Source: JBCBSP01 sp964550935 (lineage in GTDB: Bacteria > Pseudomonadota > Alphaproteobacteria > Caulobacterales > Maricaulaceae). Taken from it: a DNA stretch of 7,631 bases. Every line of letters starts with the position of its first letter. Position 1 is the first letter of the stretch. Positions 1-7,200 of the stretch are shown here, piece by piece. The notes beneath the pieces are model-generated. The model made no database searches. It saw only the letters and a program-made list of their open reading frames with translations, and had not been told where the DNA came from. The stretch lies in contig CAZKBB010000083.1 in assembly GCA_964550935.1 (NCBI GenBank), positions 1-7,631 on the forward strand, in the 5' to 3' direction. The position numbers and the translations under genes are program-made.

Positions 1-74
1 GGCGCCATGGCGGAGTGGTGACGCAGAGGACTGCAAATCCTTGTACCCCGGTTCGATTCCGGGTGGCGCCTCCA
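1..74 (+). tRNA. tRNA-Cys (anticodon GCA)
   Basis: A complete cloverleaf can be folded by eye. The acceptor stem GGCGCCA (1-7) pairs with TGGCGCC (64-70). The anticodon stem GAGGA/TCCTT closes the loop CTGCAAA, giving anticodon GCA. The T arm is CCGGG-type around TTCGATT. Position 73 is T, the known identity base of tRNA-Cys, and CCA is encoded at 72-74. The gene begins at the first base of the window, so its promoter is not visible. No clear terminator hairpin follows; only a short T-run lies at 79-82. Confidence 0.96.
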
Positions 75-101
75 ACCCTTTTCCGACTGATGAAGCCTTG
101 G

Positions 102-458
102 CTATTCGGCCGCCTGGGCATGGGGATGGTCCTCCACCCCGGCTGCGGCGAGATGCGGCTTCAGCCGCCCGGTCAGCGCCAGGAAGGTCATGCGATAATC
201 GCTGATCAGCGACCACCACGGATGAGTGAAGGTGGCCGGCTTGTTGCGCTCCACGAACGCGTGGCTCACCCAGGCGAAGCCGTAGCCCACGACCGGATAC
301 AGCAACACGCCCCACCAGGTGAGCGTCACAGCCGCCCAGACCAGCACCCCGGCGCTCAACAGCGTGCCGGCGTAGTGGAACCCGCGCGTCACCGGACGGG
401 CATGTTCGCGCAGGTAGAACGGCCAAAATTCGGCGTAGCTCGCGCAACGTTCAGGCAT
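102..458 (-). CDS. DUF962 / Mpo1-like small membrane protein
   Basis: An 118-residue protein of the DUF962 (YGL010w/Mpo1-like) family. Seen in sequence: the family's N-terminal SYAEFWPFYLREH segment (residues 7-19), a HYAGT motif (28-32), a hydrophobic stretch of about residues 33-60, and the conserved GYGFAWVSHAFVERNKPATF block followed by a tryptophan-rich S-L-x-S-D-Y-R-M segment (59-90). Histidines 19, 28, 66 and 79 are candidate metal ligands. In yeast, Mpo1 is an iron-dependent dioxygenase acting on 2-hydroxy fatty acids; the role of short bacterial homologues is not settled, so no substrate is claimed. The start at 458 is chosen over an upstream ATG at 503 because GGAG lies 7 bases before it and the family's conserved region begins right after it. 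It converges on tRNA-Cys. A weak promoter-like pair (TTCGCG, 18 bases, TAGTGT on the minus strand, 539 to 510) lies upstream. Confidence 0.87.
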   Translation of the reverse strand: MPERCASYAEFWPFYLREHARPVTRGFHYAGTLLSAGVLVWAAVTLTWWGVLLYPVVGYGFAWVSHAFVERNKPATFTHPWWSLISDYRMTFLALTGRLKPHLAAAGVEDHPHAQAAE

Positions 459-624
459 CGGGCTGCTCCAGATCTGTCTTCGCGCCGCCTGACGACAACG
501 CACCGCGTCACACTAGCATGCCCGCCGAAGCGGCGCGAAGCGCGCGCGGCGCCGTTGCGATTAACGCCCCGGTGAGCTTGATGAGAGAAATCCACCAAAC
601 CGGCCCTGCGTTAACGCGTCATAA
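459..624. other. Intergenic stretch, no gene recognised
   Basis: First part of a 377-base region (459-835) without a credible protein gene. It contains the upstream region of the DUF962 gene on the minus strand, a run of GCGC-rich sequence around 520-555, and a 10-base perfect palindrome GCGTTAACGC at 608-617. I see no tRNA, no coding bias and no convincing sigma-70 promoter on the plus strand here. The rest of the region holds the small-RNA candidate, its terminator, a second hairpin and the tRNA-Asn promoter, listed separately. Confidence 0.5.
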
Positions 625-625
625 A

Positions 626-720
626 CCAACGAGAGGCTACTTCTTTAATCGTCTTCTCAGGAAGACACCCCACCATCCACCCAATGCCTTTTCGGGAGCC
701 TCCGGGCTCCCGATTTTTTT
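626..720 (+). ncRNA. Candidate small RNA ending in an intrinsic terminator
   Basis: The segment has the build of a bacterial trans-acting small RNA. There is a perfect 6-bp hairpin, GTCTTC (651-656), loop TCAG, GAAGAC (661-666). Next comes a C-rich unpaired run at about 666-682 (ACCCCACCATCCACCC), and then a strong terminator hairpin with a T-tract. No protein gene lies upstream on this strand that would need the terminator. C-rich unpaired segments in alphaproteobacterial small RNAs often target ribosome binding sites; that role is inferred here. The 5' end is unknown and the start given is a guess; I could not find a clear promoter. It might instead be the tail of a longer transcript. Confidence 0.42.
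693..720 (+). terminator. Rho-independent terminator
   Basis: A perfect 8-bp GC-rich stem, CGGGAGCC (693-700) with GGCTCCCG (705-712), encloses the 4-base loop TCCG and is followed by A and seven Ts (714-720). The T-tract is only on the plus-strand side, so it acts on plus-strand transcripts. It ends the candidate small RNA and separates it from tRNA-Asn. Confidence 0.88.
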
Positions 721-723
721 GGC

Positions 724-745
724 CGCGGCTCGGGGTGGAGCCGCG
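724..745. repeat. Perfect 8-bp GC hairpin
   Basis: CGCGGCTC (724-731) and GAGCCGCG (738-745) form a perfect inverted repeat around a 6-base loop. It starts four bases after the terminator T-tract. There is no T-tract after it on either strand, so it is not a second intrinsic terminator. It could be a backup pause structure or a protein-binding palindrome; nothing more can be said. Confidence 0.5.
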
Positions 746-780
746 CTGCATCACGGCTGCGCTCCAGTCCTGCTGAGCGC

Positions 781-809
781 TTGCGCGTCGCGGACGGCGT
801 TGCTAAAGA
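781..809 (+). promoter_or_regulatory. Probable sigma-70 promoter of tRNA-Asn
   Basis: TTGCGC (781-786) and TAAAGA (804-809) are separated by 17 bases, the ideal spacing. The downstream edge of the -10 box lies about 27 bases before the mature tRNA-Asn 5' end, which leaves room for a short leader. The -10 match is partial, so this is a plausible rather than a proven promoter. Confidence 0.42.
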
Positions 810-835
810 CCACGCCTCCATCGCGGATGGGGTGT

Positions 836-911
836 TCCCCGGTAGCTCAGTTGGTAGAGCAAGCGGCTGTTAACCGCTGGGTCGCTGGTTCGAGTCCGGC
901 CCGGGGAGCCA
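836..911 (+). tRNA. tRNA-Asn (anticodon GTT)
   Basis: A full cloverleaf is visible. The acceptor stem TCCCCGG (836-842) pairs with CCGGGGA (901-907). The D arm is GCTC...GAGC. The anticodon stem AGCGG/CCGCT closes the loop CTGTTAA, giving anticodon GTT. The T arm is GCTGG TTCGAGT CCGGC. The discriminator base is G and CCA is encoded at 909-911. No terminator hairpin follows; the next gene, on the opposite strand, ends 42 bases downstream. Confidence 0.96.
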
Positions 912-953
912 TCCGATCTTACCCGCCGCGATGGCTTGGACGCCCTGCGAGCG

Positions 954-1937
954 TCAGACCGACCGGCGCTTGTCGCGGTAAGACATCACGTGAAGCGCGA
1001 CCACCAACTCACGCACGGAGAGATTACTGTCGACGGTGGACTGAAGCGCCTGCGTCGGCAGCCGCAGCGTCTCGGACTTCAGCTGTCGAACGCGGCTCTG
1101 AAACCGGCCCGGCCGTGTCGAGGATTGATCGCGCCTATGCAGCCAGACCGGATTGATCTTGAACGGGATCAGGATCACCAGATCTTCGAACTCGCCCGTC
1201 TTGAGGCGTTCTCGATGATCGCTTTCGCGCTGCGCCCACCACGCGTCCACCGACGCGTGCAAATCCGCGCAGGCGCCCTGCTCGTCCGGCGTCGACCAAC
1301 TCTTCTTGATGATCGCCGCGAGGCTCATTCCGCCGAGCCTGTCGAGCGTCTGAGGCGCGATCCCGGACAATGCGTTCTTCTCGACGAAAAGATCATGGTC
1401 GATCGCGTGGTAGTCGATCTTGCAGGATAACCGGTTCGACCAAACGCAGAACCCCTCGTCGCCGACGCCGATCTTGTACTGAGCCGAGCCGAGGTAGAGC
1501 GACCGGTGCGTCGCCGCGGCCTCCAGCCTTTCAGTGAGCGCTTTGATGCGCCTGCGTACCGCGAAGACCAGAATGGAGCCGAACACGCCGATCCCCATCA
1601 GCGACAGAACGAAGCCGATCTCTTCAAGCCGCCGGATCGCGACCCTCGGCGGGCCCTCAAGCGCCAGCGTATAGCCGAGCCGATCCGCGAGGATGATCGA
1701 ACCTCCGATCGTTGCTCCGGCCAGCGCCAACCGCCCGAAGCTTCCCGCTCTTGAGGTAAGGGTTTCGACGCTCTGCGCGGAATCCACCGCTCGGCGCTCG
1801 GTGATGTCGCCGGAAAACTGGTCGGGATCGACTTTGGCCGCGCCAGAGACGAAACGCCGGTAACGCAGATCGCGCCCGTCCGACGACGAGCCGTAAGCGC
1901 CCGTCGGATAGCGCTGCCCCCCGCTAATCGGTTTCAT
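954..1937 (-). CDS. Unrecognised protein with two membrane segments
   Basis: A 327-residue protein I do not recognise. Residues 1-65 are polar and rich in Gly, Ser and Arg, with no signal peptide. A short hydrophobic segment at about 69-84 and a longer one at about 106-127 look membrane-spanning. The second is followed by VRRRIK, which by the positive-inside rule puts the C-terminal part in the cytoplasm. The C-terminal 200 residues look soluble and mixed in composition, with a CVWSNRLSCKIDYH stretch (164-177) and a WW pair (233-234); I see no catalytic motif. The start at 1937 has a G-rich ribosome binding site (GAGGGGGG) about 6 bases upstream. The gene is transcribed away from the piperazate/NRPS operon and shares a 165-base upstream region with it. 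It also abuts tRNA-Asn, so it may be an accessory insertion. A role in the peptide pathway cannot be shown from sequence. Confidence 0.78.
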   Translation of the reverse strand: MKPISGGQRYPTGAYGSSSDGRDLRYRRFVSGAAKVDPDQFSGDITERRAVDSAQSVETLTSRAGSFGRLALAGATIGGSIILADRLGYTLALEGPPRVAIRRLEEIGFVLSLMGIGVFGSILVFAVRRRIKALTERLEAAATHRSLYLGSAQYKIGVGDEGFCVWSNRLSCKIDYHAIDHDLFVEKNALSGIAPQTLDRLGGMSLAAIIKKSWSTPDEQGACADLHASVDAWWAQRESDHRERLKTGEFEDLVILIPFKINPVWLHRRDQSSTRPGRFQSRVRQLKSETLRLPTQALQSTVDSNLSVRELVVALHVMSYRDKRRSV

Positions 1938-2102
1938 GCTACGCCCCCCCTCAGGACTACTCTCGGATTAACCGTAACGAGCCACCCCTCGGCGGGATAG
2001 AGGGCCGTTGAAGATCGCGTTGTGGTTTTATCGCCTGACGCGATGACAATTATCTCTGGTTGCGCTAGCCTCGTCTGCACGCAACGTCCCGGAGGCGGCC
2101 AG
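1938..2102. promoter_or_regulatory. Divergent intergenic region between unknown gene and NRPS operon
   Basis: This 165-base stretch must carry the promoters of both the minus-strand unknown gene and the plus-strand operon. It is visibly richer in A/T around 2020-2060 than its surroundings. The near-palindrome GACAATTATC (2045-2054) is one base away from the perfect palindrome GATAATTATC, and its half ATTATCT resembles a Fur-box half site. I could not assign a convincing -35/-10 pair for either direction. Confidence 0.4.
2091..2095 (+). promoter_or_regulatory. Ribosome binding site deciding the GTG start
   Basis: GGAGG lies 7 bases before GTG at 2103. No comparable site precedes the upstream in-frame ATGs at 2022 and 2043. 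Placing the start at 2103 puts the FAD-binding motif at residues 7-14, as is normal for this enzyme family. Confidence 0.75.
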
Positions 2103-4037
2103 GTGGTGTACGATTTCGTAGGCGTCGGCTTTGGACCGTCGAACATCGCCCTCGCTGTCGCCGCGCGGGAGATGGCGCCGGAGCTGAGCGGGTTCTTCCT
2201 GGAACGCGCCGACGAGGTCCGGTGGCATCCGGGCATCCTGTTCGACGGCTCGCGCATGCAGGTCTCCTTCCTTAAGGACCTGGCCACGCTGCGCAATCCG
2301 TCGAGCCGCTACAGCTTTCTGCACTATGCCCGCGCTCGCGGCCGCCTGGAGCGTTTCGCAAACCTGCGCGAATTCCATCCCGGACGGTTGGAGTATCAGG
2401 ATTACCTGCGCTGGGCGGCCTCGCATTTCGAAGATCGCACCCGCTTCGGCGTTGAGGTCGTCGCCGCGCGCCCGGCCACATCGCGTCGCGGCGGACCGTA
2501 CGATCGCATCGAGATAGAGGCGCGCCCGCGCGATGGCGGCGAGGGGTTCCGGCTCAAGACCGAGAACCTCGTGATCGCCACAGGCGGGCGCCAGTCGCCG
2601 CCGCCCGGCTGCGACGCGGCCGGCAAGCGCCTTATCCTTTCAGGCGAGTTCCTGCATCGCTTCCCGGACTTCAACGCGTCCGCAGACGCGCCGATGGAGG
2701 TGATTGTGGCTGGCGACGGCCAAAGCGCCGGTGAGATCGCGCTGCACCTGATGGCGGCCCTGCCCCGCGCGCGTGTACGCATGCTCGCACGCGGGTTCAG
2801 CCTGCGTCCGGCCGACGCCAGCGCCTTCGTCAACGAAGTGTTCTCGAGCACCCAATGCGCGGCCTTCCGCGCCGCGTCGCCAGCTAAGCAGGAAGCGTGG
2901 CTCGCCGATGTGCGACACACAAATTACGGTGTGATCGACGAGGATGTTCTGAATGCGCTCTACCAGCGCTCCTACGAACGCGAGGTGGTTGGCGCTCCGC
3001 CGCTCGAGGTCACCGGATTCTCCAAGCTCGCGGGGGCGCGCGAGACCGGCGACGGGCTGGAGGTCGTCATTGAGGATCGCATCGACGGCGCGCGCCAGAC
3101 CGTCAACTGCGATCTGCTGATCGCCGCGACAGGATACGAGCGCAAGCCTGACGAGGCGGTGTTCGGCGACGTGGTCTCGTTCCTGCGCTTAGGCGAGGAC
3201 GGCGCGCCGCGCGTCGACGACGCCCATCGCGCGGTCTCCGATCCGCGGCTTGAGGCGGGGGTTTATCTGCAGGGCTTCTGCCAAAAGGAGAACGGCGTCG
3301 CGGAGACGCTTCTGTCGAACCTGCCCTTCCGCGCCGGAGCGATTGCTGAGGACATCAAGACCCGCCGCGCAGGCGCCAAGCGCGCGCCCGCCTATCCGCC
3401 CGCACGCCACGTCCACAACGACGAGGCGGCCATGTACGCGTTGATGGAGCGCTACCGCTTCGCCGTGCTGGTGTCGGCGGACGATTACGACGCTCCGATG
3501 GTGACCGAACTGCCCCTGATGCTGGAGCGCGACCATGACGGGCGCGCGGTGTTGTTCGGTCATCTGGACAGAAGCAACCCCCACGTCGCCGCCGTCGACG
3601 GGCGCCGCGTGACCGCAGTGTTCCGCGGACCGAACGCCTACATCTCTCCGCACGTATACAAGAGCGATCAACTCCCGACTTGGAACTCCATGTCGGTGCA
3701 TGTGCGCGGGCGGGCGCGCCTGATCGACGATCAGGAACGGTTGGTCGCCGGGCTGTGCTCCATCTGCGAACGGGCCGACCCGGGCGACGGCGCCTACCGT
3801 CTCGACCCGGCTGACGGGCGCATCGCACGCCTGATCGACTACATCGTCGGGGTCGAGATCGCCGTCGAGGAGATGACCGGGCGCTTCAAGCTGTCTCAGG
3901 ATCGCGATCCGCCCGACCAGCGCCGCGCCGCGGCGGCCCTTACCCGAAACGCCCAACGCGACCCCAGCGATCTCGTAAACGCGATCATCAATCCGGCTCC
4001 AGAGCGAAACGCCGCGCTGGACCCGGCCGGCGTGTGA
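2103..4037 (+). CDS. Fused L-ornithine N5-monooxygenase / PaiB-fold piperazate synthase-like enzyme
   Basis: A 644-residue two-domain protein. Residues 1 to about 420 are a SidA/PvdA/KtzI-type N-hydroxylating monooxygenase: FAD motif GVGFGPSN (7-14), MQVSFLKDLATLRNPSS (52-68) as in ornithine hydroxylases, NADPH motif GDGQSAGE (204-211), NYGVIDEDV (274-282), and the closing ATGY (342-345) and LLSNLPFRA (403-411) motifs. It should make N5-hydroxy-L-ornithine using FAD, NADPH and oxygen. Residues about 436-613 are a complete PaiB/FMN_bind_2 split barrel: GHLDRSNPH (486-494), GPNAYISPHVY (509-519), PTWN (525-528), VHVRG (532-536), GRFKLSQDRD (593-602). Known biology: KtzT, of this fold, uses heme to turn N5-hydroxyornithine into L-piperazic acid, with KtzI as its partner. 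I infer that both steps are fused here. An alternative is that the C-terminal domain binds a flavin or has another role, with hydroxyornithine feeding a siderophore. The gene heads an operon with MbtH and the NRPS. Confidence 0.88.
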   Translation: MVYDFVGVGFGPSNIALAVAAREMAPELSGFFLERADEVRWHPGILFDGSRMQVSFLKDLATLRNPSSRYSFLHYARARGRLERFANLREFHPGRLEYQDYLRWAASHFEDRTRFGVEVVAARPATSRRGGPYDRIEIEARPRDGGEGFRLKTENLVIATGGRQSPPPGCDAAGKRLILSGEFLHRFPDFNASADAPMEVIVAGDGQSAGEIALHLMAALPRARVRMLARGFSLRPADASAFVNEVFSSTQCAAFRAASPAKQEAWLADVRHTNYGVIDEDVLNALYQRSYEREVVGAPPLEVTGFSKLAGARETGDGLEVVIEDRIDGARQTVNCDLLIAATGYERKPDEAVFGDVVSFLRLGEDGAPRVDDAHRAVSDPRLEAGVYLQGFCQKENGVAETLLSNLPFRAGAIAEDIKTRRAGAKRAPAYPPARHVHNDEAAMYALMERYRFAVLVSADDYDAPMVTELPLMLERDHDGRAVLFGHLDRSNPHVAAVDGRRVTAVFRGPNAYISPHVYKSDQLPTWNSMSVHVRGRARLIDDQERLVAGLCSICERADPGDGAYRLDPADGRIARLIDYIVGVEIAVEEMTGRFKLSQDRDPPDQRRAAAALTRNAQRDPSDLVNAIINPAPERNAALDPAGV

Positions 4038-4073
4038 GCGCGCCGAAGCCTCTTTCAAACAGGGAGTTCCAAC

Positions 4074-4286
4074 ATGGACGATCAATCGAGCCCCGCCGAC
4101 GACGAGCAGCTCTACTACGTCGTGCGCAATCACGAGGAGCAATACTCGATCTGGCGCGCCGACAAGCCCGCGCCCGCCGGTTGGCAAACTGTCGGGGAGC
4201 CGGCGGCGAAGACGGCCTGCCTCGACAAGATCGAAGAGCTCTGGACCGACATGCGTCCGAAGAGCGTGCGCGAAGCCTCCGCCTGA
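4074..4286 (+). CDS. MbtH-like protein
   Basis: A 70-residue MbtH-family protein, normal length. It shows the family signature: N-x-E-E-Q-Y-S-I-W (residues 19-27), P-x-G-W-x-x-V-G-E (34-42), a C-L-x-K-I segment (49-53) and WTDMRPKSVRE (57-67). The conserved tryptophans at 27, 36 and 57 line the pocket that grips NRPS adenylation domains. MbtH proteins bind the adenylation domain and make it soluble or active; they do not catalyse a reaction. The start at 4074 has AGGGAG 7 bases upstream. It lies 36 bases after the fusion gene and 10 bases before the NRPS gene, so it is almost certainly co-transcribed and serves the NRPS. Confidence 0.96.
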   Translation: MDDQSSPADDEQLYYVVRNHEEQYSIWRADKPAPAGWQTVGEPAAKTACLDKIEELWTDMRPKSVREASA

Positions 4287-4288
4287 GG
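4285..4288 (+). promoter_or_regulatory. Ribosome binding site of the NRPS gene, overlapping the mbtH-like stop codon
   Basis: GAGG at 4285-4288 shares two bases with the TGA of the MbtH-like gene and sits 8 bases before GTG at 4297. This supports the GTG start and suggests translational coupling between the two genes. The first in-frame ATG (4576) would fall inside the condensation domain. Confidence 0.6.
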
Positions 4289-4296
4289 CCCGCCCG

Positions 4297-7200
4297 GTGA
4301 CTCGCACCCGCGCGCCTGACGCGGCCGCTGAGGCGCGCGCGCTCGCAGCGGATCTCGCTGCGCAGGGGGTGCGGCTGTGGCGAGACGGCGAGGCGCTGCG
4401 CTTCTCCGCTCCGCCCGGCGTGCTCGACGACGCGGCGAAACAGCGCCTGCGGACGCTGAAGCCGGCGCTGCTCAATCTTGTCCAAAGCGAACCGGCGGCG
4501 GACGCCGGCGCGGACGCGCCCTCGCCCGGGTTGCACGCGGGCGGCCAGGCCCCGCTGTCCGACGGCCAGCGACGCATGTGGCTCGCCTGGTGCCGGGATC
4601 CGAAGAGCCCGGCCTACACCATCGCCTTCTCGATCGAACTGGACGGCCCCGTCGACGCCGCCGCGCTCAACCGCGCCGTCCTCGCCCTGCAGCGCCGCCA
4701 CGCCATGCTGCGCGGGCGATATGTAGAGCGAAGCGGCGAGCCGGTTTGCGTGATCGATCCAGACCCGGCGGCGCGCCTTGACGCGATCGTCGATCTGTCC
4801 GACCGCAGCCTCGCGCAGGCTGAGGCCGAGGCCGCCGCTTCGATGCGCCGTCTGGCGCGCGAGCCGTTCGACCTTGCCGAAGCGGCGCCGTTCCGGGCCA
4901 GGCTGTTCAAACTGTCCAAGATCCGCTTCAGCCTGTTCGTGAGCCTGCATCACATCGCGGCCGACACCGCGTCGATCACGCTGATCAACACCGAACTCGC
5001 CGCTCTCTACCACGCCGAGACCGGCGGCCCGGCGCCGCCCGAGCCCGCCCGTCTGAGCTACGCCGACTACGCCTGCTGGCGCCGCGATCGTCTGGAGAGC
5101 GCTGCAGGCCGAGCCGCGGTCGCAGCCGCCGCCGAGGCGATGCGACCGCCGCCGGAGGCCTTCTCGCCGCCGCCGATCGATCCCGCACACCGGGCCGGGG
5201 CCGGACGCACGAGCGTCACGATAGACGCCCGCGCGACGCAGGCCCTTGAAGCGGTCGCATCGACGACCCGCTCAAGCCTGTTCATGATCTGGGTCGCGGC
5301 GCTGCGCGCCCTGCTCTATCGCTATAGCGGCCAGCCGGACGTGCTGATTTGCGCGCCTGCGCTGGCGCGTGACCGGCCGGAACTTGAAGGCGTGCTGGGC
5401 TATTTCGGCGACACGCTTCTGTTTCGCGCACGCGTAAGCGGCGATGACCGCCTTCACGATGTGCTTGTGCGTGAACGCGATGCGGCGCTCGACGCGCTGC
5501 AACACCGCGAAGCCCCGTTCGAGCGCGTCCAGGAGGCGCTCGCCGAGGACGGCGTGGACCTGTCCGCGCTGGCGCGTGTCATGGTGTCCTTCGGCCAAGG
5601 CTTCACGCCGCCGGATTGGCCCGGTCCGGTCACCGCGCGCATGAAGGAGGCGCGAACCGGCGTCGCCAAACTCGACCTCATGGTCTGGATCAATCACGGC
5701 GATGCGGGCATGGACGTGGTCCTGGAGTATGACGGGGCGCGCTTCGACGCCCGGCTGATGCGCCGCTTCGCCGCGCAGCTCTGCGAGACGTTGAGAGCAT
5801 TCGCCGCACGTCCGCAGAGTCGTGTGGGTGATTTGGCCGAAGCCGAGCGCCCGCAGCCGCCGTCGATCCCGAGAGCGCCGCGCGACCACCCTCTCGATCG
5901 GGTGCTCGCTCAGGCCCGGCGCACGCCGCAGGCGACGGCGCTGCGCCATGCCGGCCGCGCGATGAGCTACGCCGCACTGGACGCGGCGTCGCGTGCAGCC
6001 GCGGGTGCGCTGACTGAAGCCGGAGTGAAGCCGGGCGATCGGGTCGCGCTTCTCAGCGCGCGCTCGCCCGATCTCGTGAGCGCGCTTCTCGGCGCCTGGC
6101 GCTGCGGGGCTGCGGTCACGCCGCTCGATCCACGCCAGCCCGACGCGCGACTGGCCGCAATGATCAGTACAAGCGCGCCGGCCGTCATCGCAGCGGATGA
6201 GCTGCACGCTGGGCGCGCGACGCGCCTGCACCCGTCGGTGACGCGAATAGATGGGCGAGGCGACGCCGCGCCGTTCGACCTGGTTACGACAGCGCCGTTT
6301 GCGCTCATTCTGCATACGTCCGGATCAACCGGCGCACCGAAGGGCGTGCTCGTGCCCCACGCAGGCCTGGCTGCGCTGTTGGATTGGGCCGCCGCCGCCT
6401 ACCGCGACGAGGACCTTGCCGGCGTTCTCGCCAGCTCCTCGATCGGCTTCGACTTGGCGATGTTCGAGCTGCTGGCGCCGCTGTCGCGCGGGGGGACCGC
6501 CATCCTTGCAGACACCGCGCTGGACCTGCCCGGCCATGAAGACCGGGACGCCGTCACCCTGATCAACACAGCGCCGTCCGTGATGGCCGCGCTGCTCGAC
6601 GCCTGGCGGGGCCCCTGGCCCTCGCGCCTGCGGGTGGTGAACCTGGCCGGAGAGCGTTTGAGCGCGGAGCTGGCGGACGCGGTTTACGCAGCCACTGGCG
6701 CGGCCTCTGTGTTCGACCTTTACGGCCCGACCGAGGACACGACCTATTCCCTGTTCGCCCGGCGCGCGCCGGGCGGCGCGGAGCGGATAGGCCGCCCGCT
6801 TCCGGGGGCGCGCGCCTATGTGGTGGGCGCCGACGGGCGTCTGGCTCCGAAGGGCGCGGCCGGGGAGCTCCTGCTCGCCGGCGAGGGCCTTGCATGGGGC
6901 TATGACGGCGATCCTAAGCTCACCGCGCAGCGCTTCACGCCGCCCCCCGACGCCGCGATCCCGGAGGACCGCGTCTATCACACCGGTGATCGCGTGCGTA
7001 TGTGCGAGGACGGCGCCTTCGCATTCGCTGGACGGCTGGATGACCAGCTGAAGGTGCGCGGGCGCCGCGTCGAGCCGGCCGAGATCGAAACCGCCCTGCG
7101 GCGCGAGGTCGGCGTGACGCAGGCGGCCGTCCGCGCGCGCGCCGGGGACGACGCAGACACGCGTGTGGACGCATATGTGACCGGCGAGGCGGCGCTCGAC

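Noticed and set aside
459..503. ATG at 503 as start of the DUF962 protein (15 extra residues)
   Set aside because: The ATG at 458 has GGAG 7 bases upstream and sits right before the conserved family region.
518..1156. Plus-strand reading frame of 212 codons
   Set aside because: It runs straight through the intrinsic terminator and tRNA-Asn and its translation shows no family resemblance.
1965..1979. CtrA-like site TTAACC in the divergent intergenic region
   Set aside because: Only one TTAA half is present; the second half at the expected spacing is missing.
2022..2102. ATG at 2022 as start of the monooxygenase fusion (27 extra residues)
   Set aside because: No ribosome binding site precedes it, the extra residues match nothing in the family, and GTG at 2103 has GGAGG at ideal spacing.
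836..2102. Duplicated tRNA-Asn end (attachment-site repeat) within the window
   Set aside because: I looked for a second copy of the tRNA-Asn 3' end and found only short chance matches such as GGTTCGA near 1432.
3411..3941. C-terminal part of the fusion read as a PaiB transcriptional regulator
   Set aside because: It is fused to an ornithine hydroxylase and sits in an NRPS operon. The regulator name is an inherited label for the fold, and an enzymatic KtzT-like role fits the context better.
3189..4577. Long minus-strand reading frame (462 codons), with others at 3988-5190, 5272-6315 and 6325-7476
   Set aside because: They lie antisense to the clearly recognised monooxygenase fusion, MbtH-like and NRPS genes. 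Their Arg/Ala/Gly-rich, low-complexity translations are typical of shadows in GC-rich DNA.
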